From: Actinomycetota bacterium
GTDB taxonomy: Bacteria; Actinomycetota; Thermoleophilia; Solirubrobacterales; Solirubrobacteraceae
Direction of reading: 5' to 3'
Assembly (NCBI GenBank): GCA_019348435.1
Contig: JAHWJM010000201.1
Location: forward strand, 1-5,473
Length of the DNA stretch: 5,473 nt
The notes below the pieces were generated by a model, which ran no database searches, was not told the DNA's origin, and was given only the letters and a program-made list of their open reading frames with translations. The position numbers and the translations under genes were made by a program. Below are positions 1-5,473 of the stretch, one piece after another (within the stretch, counting starts at the first letter, position 1; each line of letters begins with the position of its first letter).

Positions 1-1203
1 GTGCGCGCGAGCGGCCTGCGCCGCGCCACGACCCTGTGCGGTATCGGCGCGCTCTCCGGCAGCCCGCTTCGCGCGGGCGGCTGCCGCCGCAGCGGCAGCG
101 CGCAGAAGCGCCGCCTCGCCGGGGCGCGTCGTCGCGTGCACAGGCGAGATGCGCGGCGCTGGCTCACCGGTCGCCGCCGACGCGGACGGACTGGTCGCCG
201 GGCCGGCCACATTGGCGTCGCGGGCGGGTCGCGGATTCGACGCGGACTCGGGTGCGACCACAACTGCGCCGCCGCCCACGATCGTCGTGCCGACGACCGC
301 GACCGTCGCGACCTTTGTCGTCAGCGAGGCGCCGGCGGCGCCCTTGGCGCCACCGGTCAAAGCCGCCAGCAGCCCGCCACCGGTGCCGAAGCCCCCGCCT
401 GCGCCAGTGCCCCCGAGGACACCGGACAGCATCGCTGCGGCGGCCGCCATCGGCAGGGGCGGCGCGAGCGCCGCCAGGTGCGCGGGCCGCTGGCGCAGCG
501 CGAGCTCGAAGTCGTGGCAGCCGGCGCACGAGCGCAGATGGCCGCGCAGGCGCTTGCCGCGCAGCATCCGGCGGTCGCCGTCAGACAGCGTGCGACGGAC
601 GACGTCACAGTCCATTTCGCGGCCCTCCTGCAACGCCTGCAACACGCAGCGGCTCTCGTAGACGCTCTGTTTGGCCGCCGCCGAACTGATGCCCAGCGCC
701 GCCGCGATCTCCGCGAACTCCAAGCCGCCGAGCTCGCGCATCAGCAGCGCCCCGCGCCCCTGCTCGGTCAGCTCGGTGAGATCCACCGCGAGGGCGCGCA
801 GCCGGTCGCGTGACTCGATCAGCCCCTCCGTGGCGAGATCGCCGACATGGGCCGCCGCGTCGAGGTCGGAGTCCGAGTGCCTGGCGCGCAGCAGCGAGAT
901 CGACTCGTTGTGGGCGATCTTGTACAGCCACGGGCGCAGCGTGATCTCCCGCGTCTCGCCCGAAAGTGCGCGATAGGCCTTGAGCATCGTGCTCTGCAGC
1001 GCGTCGGAGGCGTCGTGCCCGTTGCCGACGATCGAGTGGCAGTAGCGATGCAGCGCCTGGTGATGGCGCTCGAAGATCGCGGCGAAGGCCGCTTCGCTGC
1101 CGCGCGCCGCCAGCCGCGCCAGCCGCTCGTCGGGCATGCGTCCCAGCGCCGCGCGCGGTGGGGCGAAGACGGGAGCTCGGGCTGGGACGGGGATGGATTG
1201 CAT
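1..1203 (-). CDS. ECF-type sigma-70 factor fused to a zinc-finger (anti-sigma-like) and membrane-spanning C-terminal extension; partial, 3' end outside window
   Basis: Directs RNA polymerase to specific promoters. The frame is open from an ATG at 1203 through base 1, giving 401 residues with no stop. Sigma region 2 spans about residues 38-108: FERHHQALHRYC, then DALQSTMLKAYRAL, then LRPWLYKIAHNESISLLR. Region 4 spans about 138-191: LTELTEQGRGALLMRELGG and a helix-turn-helix EIAAALGISSAAAKQSVYESR. Sigma region 3 is absent, as in ECF factors. A zf-HC2/ZAS-like motif follows with C199, H222, C226 and C229 (H-x3-C-x2-C). Next come a Gly/Ala-rich stretch (about 250-293), a hydrophobic helix (about 298-317, VATVAVVGTTIVGGGAVVVA) and a Pro/Ala/Ser-rich tail with eight alanines in a row near 368-375. 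Typical ECF factors are about 160-200 residues, so this one is at least twice that length. An alternative in-frame ATG at 1137 has a weak GGGA upstream. I kept 1203, but the first 22 residues are uncertain. Sigma identity is firm; a membrane-held or self-inhibited mode is inference. Confidence 0.9.
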   Translation of the reverse strand, partial: MQSIPVPARAPVFAPPRAALGRMPDERLARLAARGSEAAFAAIFERHHQALHRYCHSIVGNGHDASDALQSTMLKAYRALSGETREITLRPWLYKIAHNESISLLRARHSDSDLDAAAHVGDLATEGLIESRDRLRALAVDLTELTEQGRGALLMRELGGLEFAEIAAALGISSAAAKQSVYESRCVLQALQEGREMDCDVVRRTLSDGDRRMLRGKRLRGHLRSCAGCHDFELALRQRPAHLAALAPPLPMAAAAAMLSGVLGGTGAGGGFGTGGGLLAALTGGAKGAAGASLTTKVATVAVVGTTIVGGGAVVVAPESASNPRPARDANVAGPATSPSASAATGEPAPRISPVHATTRPGEAALLRAAAAAAAARAKRAAGERADTAQGRGAAQAARAH

Positions 1204-1298
1204 GCACTGTCTATCGGCAACGCAGGAGCGTCTCCAAAGTCAGGAGGCATCTTATTTCCGCGATCTGCCGTGCCGCATGAGTGTCGCGCACGGCGACC
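1204..1298. promoter_or_regulatory. Divergent intergenic region between the sigma factor and the MoxR operon
   Basis: This is the only non-coding stretch in the window and is less GC-rich than the flanking genes, especially about 1231-1257. It must hold the start signals of both divergent genes. On the plus strand GGCAAC (1216-1221) lies 17 bases before GTC (1239-1241), which loosely resembles an ECF promoter (GGAAC-like -35, GTC-like -10). An AGGAGG at 1242-1247 is a perfect Shine-Dalgarno core but has no ATG, GTG or TTG within 5-12 bases downstream. The site assignments are inference; that the region is regulatory follows from the divergent layout. Confidence 0.5.
1249..1254 (-). promoter_or_regulatory. 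Candidate -10 box for the sigma factor gene
   Basis: Read on the minus strand, this is TAAGAT, close to the TATAAT consensus and unusual in such GC-rich DNA. It would place transcription start near 1242 and give a leader of about 40 bases before the ATG at 1203. No good -35 hexamer is visible 16-19 bases upstream, so the site is weakly supported. Confidence 0.3.
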
Positions 1299-2291
1299 AT
1301 GGCTGCGACGATGCCGCGCACGATGGATCGCACCGATAGCGCACGGCGGCTGACGGACGCGGAGCTCGAATCGGCGGCCGCGCTCGCACGACGCGTCGGG
1401 GCGAACGTCGCGCAGGCCGCCGAGGTGCGCTCCGACGTCATCGCGCATCTCATCGTCGCGGTGCTTGCCGAGGGCCATGTGCTGATCGAGGACCTGCCGG
1501 GTGTCGGCAAGACGACGCTCGCCCGAGCGCTGGCGCGCTCGCTGGATCTCGAGGTCGCGCGGATCCAGTGCACGTCGGACCTGCTGCCCGCCGATGTCGT
1601 CGGCACGAATGTCTTCAACCAGCGCGAGAGCCGCTTCGAGTTCCGGCCGGGGCCGATCTTCGCCAACGTCGTGCTCGTCGACGAGATCAACCGCGCGTCA
1701 CCCAAGACGCAGTCCGGCCTGCTGGAGTGCATGCAGGAGCGGCGAGTCACCGTCGACGTCCACACTCACGAGCTGGCGCGCCCGTTCCTCGTGCTCGCCA
1801 CGCAGAACCCGATCGAGTACGAGGGCACCTACCCGCTGCCCGAGGCGCAGGTCGACCGCTTCATGGTCCGCCTGTCGCTCGGCTATCCCGACGCGGCCGG
1901 CGAGGCCGGGATGCTCGCCGCCCACGAGGCGGGCGACCGCGTCGCAGCCCTGGAGCCGGTCGCCGACGCGGCCGATGTACTCGCCGCGCAGGCGGCGACG
2001 ACGCGCGTACGGGCCTCCGAGCCGCTGCGGCGCTACATCGTCGCCCTGCTCGGCCAGACCCGCGCGGACCCACGCGTCGAGCTCGGCGCCAGCCCGCGCG
2101 CCGGCCTGCTGCTGCTGCGCGCCGCCAAGGCGCACGCGCTGCTGGCCGGTCGCGACCACGCGATCCCCGACGACGTGCAGCAGATGAGCGAGGCGGTCCT
2201 TGCCCATCGCATCGTGCTCGCGGCCGATGCGTACGAGACCTCCGGCGAGCACGTCGTCACCGACGCGGTGGCGACGACCCGCGCGCTGTAG
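1299..2291 (+). CDS. MoxR-family AAA+ ATPase
   Basis: This is an ATP-driven, chaperone-like AAA+ protein of the MoxR branch, expected in the cytoplasm and usually acting on or with a vWA-type partner. Numbering is from the upstream GTG at 1281. Walker A is LPGVGKTT (K77, T78), Walker B is VVLVDE (D134, E135) followed by INRASPKTQSGLLECMQE, sensor 1 is ATQNP (N176), the segment YPLPEAQVDRF is at 184-194, and a sensor-2-like arginine lies in SPRAGLLLLR (R273). All hallmark ATPase residues are present. The length of 320-336 residues is normal for the family. Possible starts are GTG 1281 and ATG 1299, 1311 and 1323; none has a clear Shine-Dalgarno sequence, so 1299 is a compromise and the transcript may be leaderless. 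The usual 'GQ' before the first core helix is missing (EVRSDVIAHL instead). The gene is first in an operon, ending 4 bases before the DUF58 gene. Confidence 0.95.
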   Translation: MAATMPRTMDRTDSARRLTDAELESAAALARRVGANVAQAAEVRSDVIAHLIVAVLAEGHVLIEDLPGVGKTTLARALARSLDLEVARIQCTSDLLPADVVGTNVFNQRESRFEFRPGPIFANVVLVDEINRASPKTQSGLLECMQERRVTVDVHTHELARPFLVLATQNPIEYEGTYPLPEAQVDRFMVRLSLGYPDAAGEAGMLAAHEAGDRVAALEPVADAADVLAAQAATTRVRASEPLRRYIVALLGQTRADPRVELGASPRAGLLLLRAAKAHALLAGRDHAIPDDVQQMSEAVLAHRIVLAADAYETSGEHVVTDAVATTRAL

Positions 2292-2295
2292 CGCC

Positions 2296-3423
2296 GTGCG
2301 ACGGGCGTTTGCCACCGCCGTCCTCGCGCTCGCGTTCGGGCTCACTGCCGCCCTGGTCGACGCCGAGCCGCTGTGGGTCCCGGCCGCCACGCTGCTGGCG
2401 GTCGCCGCCGGCAGCGCGGGGTGGGTCGGGTTCGGGGCGCGCGGCGTGCGCATCACGCGCACGGTCGGTGCCCGTCGCGTCATCGAGGACGAGCCGGTGG
2501 CGGTCGTGCTCGAGGTGCGCGCCGGCCGGCTCGGCCTGCCGCCGTCGCGGATCGCGGATCCGCTCATGCCGGCGCCGGTCGCGCTGCGCGGCGGCACGGC
2601 CGGCGGTCGCGTGCGGCTCGCGGTGCGCTTCGGGCGCCGGGGGCGCCGGGTGCTCGCGCTGCCGCGCGTGCTCGTCGCCGACCCGTTCGGGCTCGCCACC
2701 CGCGCGGTGACCGCGCCGCCTTCGCCCTCCGGCGACGAGATCCTCGTCCTGCCGCGGATCGAGCCGGTCGTCGCGACGACCGCGGGTGATGACGCCACGG
2801 GCATCGCGCGCCGTGGCTTGCCGGTCGGCGGCGCCGAGATCGAGCTCGACGCCATCAGGCCACTGCGCGACGGCACCCCGGCATCGCGGATCTTCTGGCC
2901 GGCCCTCGCCCGCGGGGCCGACCCGCAGGAACGCTCTCTCGTCCCGGGCGGAGAGAGTCGCGCGGTCGTCGTCCTCGACCCGCGCGGCGCCGCCAGCGAG
3001 GAAGCGCTCGACGCCGCGGTGCGTGCCGCCGCGTCGCTGGCCCGGGCGCTCGCCGGGGCCGGGGGCTGCGGCGTCCTGCTCCCCGGCGACCGCCGGCCGG
3101 TCGAACTGGGCGAGACGCTGGCGGGCTGGCCGCACATCCACGCACGCCTCGCGCTGATCGGCCCGGGCAGCGGTCCCGGCCTGGCGAGCCTGGCCCAGCG
3201 GCGCGGGCCGATCATCTTCGTCAGCGCGCGCATGCGCGCGCGGATGCCGCAGGCGCTCGGCCCCGCCCGCGGCGCGACGCGGATCATCGTCGTGCCCGGA
3301 GAGCTGGTCGACCGCCGTCCGCTCTTCTCCGTCGCAGGCTGCAGCGGCTATGAGCTCAGCCGGCACGGGCACGGGCGCGGTGGCGGGCGCGCCGCGCAGC
3401 CGGCGAGCGGGAGGACGTCATGA
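2296..3423 (+). CDS. DUF58 family protein (MoxR partner, vWA-like fold)
   Basis: This is a 375-residue membrane-anchored protein of the type routinely encoded next to MoxR ATPases; its biochemical function is not established. The N-terminus has two hydrophobic segments (about residues 4-22 and 26-46), implying a membrane hairpin. A beta-rich region follows, with VADPFGL at 127-133 matching the 'DPFGL' seen before the DUF58 core. The core signature is LRDGTPASRIFWPALAR (190-206), then VVVLDPRG (224-231), the first strand and acidic residue of a vWA-like domain. The usual D or H before the tryptophan is F200 here, and no DxSxS metal site is evident. The start is GTG 2296, 4 bases after the MoxR stop and without a Shine-Dalgarno sequence, which suggests translational coupling; the open frame upstream (from 2200) overlaps MoxR and has no similar content. 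The C-terminal 20 or so residues are Gly/Arg/His-rich. The stop overlaps the next ATG. Confidence 0.88.
   Translation: MRRAFATAVLALAFGLTAALVDAEPLWVPAATLLAVAAGSAGWVGFGARGVRITRTVGARRVIEDEPVAVVLEVRAGRLGLPPSRIADPLMPAPVALRGGTAGGRVRLAVRFGRRGRRVLALPRVLVADPFGLATRAVTAPPSPSGDEILVLPRIEPVVATTAGDDATGIARRGLPVGGAEIELDAIRPLRDGTPASRIFWPALARGADPQERSLVPGGESRAVVVLDPRGAASEEALDAAVRAAASLARALAGAGGCGVLLPGDRRPVELGETLAGWPHIHARLALIGPGSGPGLASLAQRRGPIIFVSARMRARMPQALGPARGATRIIVVPGELVDRRPLFSVAGCSGYELSRHGHGRGGGRAAQPASGRTS
3409..3414 (+). promoter_or_regulatory. Ribosome binding site of the transglutaminase gene
   Basis: GGGAGG lies five bases before the ATG at 3420. It is the only well-placed Shine-Dalgarno sequence in the window and fixes the start of the third operon gene, whose ATG overlaps the DUF58 stop (ATGA). 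It allows independent initiation even though the genes are coupled. Confidence 0.75.
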
Positions 3424-5473
3424 GCACGACGAGCGCGACACCGGTGCGCCGGCGGCACGCCCCGATCGGCGCGTCCGGCGCCCGATTGCTGCCGGCGAAC
3501 GTCGCGCGGCTGCTGGGCTTCGTCGCGCTGGCCGGTCTGGGTGCGCTGCAGTGGGCGCAGATGGTGCGCCCGGCGGCGTCCGACGCGCTGCTGGTCGCGC
3601 TGCTGGTGTCCACAACCGCCGGTGCGCTGTTGAGCTCCCTCGCGCAGCGGGAGCCGCCGGCGCGCGTCCGGCTGGCCGCGACGGGGCTCGCGGCGGCGTT
3701 CCTGCTGCTCGTGGCGCTCGTGGCGGCGGGTGTCCCCCTGCGGTTCCTCGGCCCGCGCGGCTGGGACGACCTCGCGGGCGGAATCGGCCAGGGACTCGGG
3801 GCGCTGTTGACGGTCCGCACGCCGTACGGGGGCCTTGACGAGTGGACGCGGATCGTCATCGTGCTCGGCGGCTGCGCGCTGCTCGGGCTCGCAGCGCTGC
3901 TGGCGTTTGCGCCGCGGCGCTGCGGCGCGTTCGGCAGCCCCGGTGCCGCCACCGTCGCGCTCGGCGCGCTGTACACGCTGCCGGTCATGCAGCACGACAT
4001 CCGCCTGCCGTACCTGTCGGGCCTGCTGTTCGCGCTGCTGCTGGCGACCTTCCTCTGGCTCGAGCGCGTGGAGCGCCGCAGCATCGGGACGGCCGCCGCG
4101 CTCGTCGCCGTGGCGGCGCTCGCCGGATATGCCGCCGCGCCGAGCCTCGACGGCGATCGCTCGCTGGTCGACTACGAGAAGCTGGCGCGGTCGCTCGGCG
4201 CAGCGGAGACCGCGCAGTACCGCTGGAACCACGACTACGGGCCGCTCGACTGGCCGCGCCATGGCCGCGAGGTGCTGCGGGTCCGGGCCCCGCAGCGCGC
4301 CTACTGGAAGGCGGTGAACCTCGTCGCCTTCGACGGCACGCGGTGGGTGCAGAACAGCCGCCAGGGGCGCGACTCCCTCGATACGACGGTCTTCGAACCC
4401 GATTGGGTGCAGCACATCCGCGTCACGCTGCGCGCGCTGCGCACGTCGCAGTTCGTGGCCGCGGGCTCGACGCTCGACATCCTCCACGCCCCGCGCGCGG
4501 CGACGAGTCTGACCCCGGGTGTGTACGAGAGCACCGGCAAGCCGCTGGGCCGCGGCCATGCGTATCGCGCGATCGTCTACACCCCGCGGCCGTCCGCCGC
4601 GCGGCTGCGCCGCTCCGGAAGCGACTACTCCGCCGTCCCGCGCGAGTACGGCATCCTCCGCTTGCCGCCGCAGGGCGGCGCCGCGCCGCGTCCCCGCCGC
4701 GCGGGCGGCGCTCTCGCCCTGATCGTTCCGTGGTGGAGCGAGTCCGGTACGCCCGAGATCGTCGGCTCCGGCGGGATCGACGCGACCCCGGCGATCGAGG
4801 CCTCCGCCTACGGCCCCGTCTACGCGCTCGCGCAGCGCTTGCGCGAGGGCGCCGACACGCCCTTCGAGTACGTCAGCGCCGTCGAGCGATACCTCGCCGA
4901 CGAGCGCTTCAGCTACAGCGAGAGGCCGCGTCCGAGCCGCGTCCCGCTCGCCGAGTTCCTGCTGCGCGACCGCGTCGGTTACTGCCAGCAGTTCTCTGGC
5001 GCGATGGCGCTGCTGCTGCGTATGGGCGGCGTGCCGGCGCGCGTCGCGAGCGGCTTCTCGCCGGGCGCGCGCGACGAGGAGCGCGGCGAGTACGTCGTGC
5101 GCGACGTCGATGCGCACTCGTGGGTCGAGATCTTCGTGCCGGGCAGCGGCTGGGTCGTGCGCGACCCGACGCCGGCCGCGGCTCCCGCCCGGGCGCAGCC
5201 GGGCGATCGCGCCGCCGAGGGCGACGACGGCACCGTCGGCTTCGGGGGCAGCGAGCGCGCGCTCGATCGAACCCCGAACGCGGGGCTCGCGGCGCTTCCC
5301 CCGACCGAGACGCAGGAGAGCGGGCCGAGCGCGCTCGTCGTGATCGGCGCCGGGCTCGGCGCGCTGGCCGTCGCGGCGACGCTGCTGGCGCTCGTCATGC
5401 GACGGCGCCGGCGCCGGCAGGAGGGCTGCGGCGCCGGGCTCGACGAGGAACTTGGCGAGTTGCACCGCGCGCT
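3420..5473 (+). CDS. TgpA-like membrane transglutaminase (DUF3488-type N-terminus, transglutaminase core, start of DUF4129-like tail); partial, 3' end outside window
   Basis: The open frame from ATG 3420 covers 684 residues to the window edge. About six or seven hydrophobic helices occupy residues 29-240. An extracytoplasmic segment follows, with YWKAVNLVAFDGTRW at 295-309, typical of TgpA relatives. The transglutaminase core has C522 (DRVGYCQQFSGAMALLLR), H566 (DVDAHSWVEIF) and D582 (GWVVRDPTP), a complete Cys-His-Asp triad with normal spacing. After a Pro/Gly/Ala-rich linker comes a membrane helix (about 638-660) stopped by MRRRRRRQEG. The final residues, LDEELGELHRAL, look like the beginning of the cytoplasmic DUF4129-type tail. 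The family is thought to cross-link or cleave amide bonds on cell-envelope targets; the substrate is unknown. TgpA of Pseudomonas aeruginosa, also encoded beside DUF58 and MoxR genes, is the best-known relative (general knowledge, not searched). The family is usually about 650-800 residues, so little is likely missing. Confidence 0.93.
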   Translation, partial: MSTTSATPVRRRHAPIGASGARLLPANVARLLGFVALAGLGALQWAQMVRPAASDALLVALLVSTTAGALLSSLAQREPPARVRLAATGLAAAFLLLVALVAAGVPLRFLGPRGWDDLAGGIGQGLGALLTVRTPYGGLDEWTRIVIVLGGCALLGLAALLAFAPRRCGAFGSPGAATVALGALYTLPVMQHDIRLPYLSGLLFALLLATFLWLERVERRSIGTAAALVAVAALAGYAAAPSLDGDRSLVDYEKLARSLGAAETAQYRWNHDYGPLDWPRHGREVLRVRAPQRAYWKAVNLVAFDGTRWVQNSRQGRDSLDTTVFEPDWVQHIRVTLRALRTSQFVAAGSTLDILHAPRAATSLTPGVYESTGKPLGRGHAYRAIVYTPRPSAARLRRSGSDYSAVPREYGILRLPPQGGAAPRPRRAGGALALIVPWWSESGTPEIVGSGGIDATPAIEASAYGPVYALAQRLREGADTPFEYVSAVERYLADERFSYSERPRPSRVPLAEFLLRDRVGYCQQFSGAMALLLRMGGVPARVASGFSPGARDEERGEYVVRDVDAHSWVEIFVPGSGWVVRDPTPAAAPARAQPGDRAAEGDDGTVGFGGSERALDRTPNAGLAALPPTETQESGPSALVVIGAGLGALAVAATLLALVMRRRRRRQEGCGAGLDEELGELHRA

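Noticed and set aside
1..813. 270-codon plus-strand open frame at the left edge
   Set aside because: Lies antisense to the sigma factor and translates to Arg/Ala-rich sequence without motifs. The minus-strand frame gives clear sigma-2 and sigma-4 regions.
1225..1235. Short inverted repeat GGAGCGTCTCC in the intergenic region
   Set aside because: Arms of only four bases with a three-base centre; too small to call an operator or hairpin without conservation.
605..1478. Two overlapping minus-strand frames (605-1207 and 819-1478) over the sigma gene
   Set aside because: They are the other two reading frames of the same strand. Their translations are Arg/Ala/Ser-rich and lack the sigma motifs found in the frame starting at 1203.
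2289..2300. Possible terminator between MoxR and DUF58
   Set aside because: Only four bases separate the genes, with no hairpin or T-run; the two are almost certainly co-transcribed.
1568..2710. 380-codon plus-strand frame across MoxR and DUF58
   Set aside because: Out of frame with both real genes and strongly Arg/Pro/Ala-biased, as expected for a shadow frame at this GC content.
1698..3287. 529-codon minus-strand open frame opposite MoxR and DUF58
   Set aside because: No motifs and a low-complexity Arg/Ala/Ser composition; it covers two plus-strand genes with strong family signatures.
3348..5465. 705-codon open frame on the minus strand opposite the transglutaminase gene
   Set aside because: It is a shadow of a GC-rich gene: the protein is Arg/Ala/Gly-rich with no recognisable motif, while the plus strand encodes a clear transglutaminase with its catalytic triad and a Shine-Dalgarno sequence.

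Overview
This 5.5 kb window is very GC-rich, with G or C at almost every third codon position. It looks like actinobacterial chromosome. The style of the sigma factor (an Ala/Gly-rich C-terminal extension) and of the MoxR protein resembles the Thermoleophilia (Solirubrobacter/Conexibacter-like). That lineage call is inference from protein style, not from a search.

Layout: the left fifth (1-1203, minus strand) is the 5' part of an ECF-type sigma-70 factor. Its reading frame is open to the left edge, so the 3' end is missing. After the sigma-2 and sigma-4 regions the same polypeptide continues into a C...H-x3-C-x2-C zinc-binding motif like that of anti-sigma factors. A Gly/Ala-rich stretch, one predicted membrane helix and an Ala-rich tail follow. 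A divergent intergenic region of about 95 bp (1204-1298) separates it from a plus-strand block of three tightly packed genes. These are a MoxR-family AAA+ ATPase (1299-2291), a DUF58 protein (2296-3423, 4 bp gap) and a TgpA-like membrane transglutaminase (3420-5473, ATGA overlap with the DUF58 gene, running off the right edge).

MoxR ATPase + DUF58 (vWA-like) + membrane transglutaminase is a widespread bacterial gene set. It is thought to form a chaperone/adaptor/effector module at the membrane, with the transglutaminase-fold domain outside the cytoplasm. The spacing supports one operon. The divergent sigma factor may be a regulator, but nothing in the sequence proves that it controls the operon.

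Both edge genes are real although they lack one end, and they are easily overlooked because long open shadow frames cover them on other strands and frames. I see no RNA genes, CRISPR array, insertion sequence, phage gene or convincing terminator. I did not find a clearly undescribed system. The most unusual item is the sigma factor fused to its own anti-sigma-like, membrane-anchoring C-terminus, which probably recurs across this lineage.
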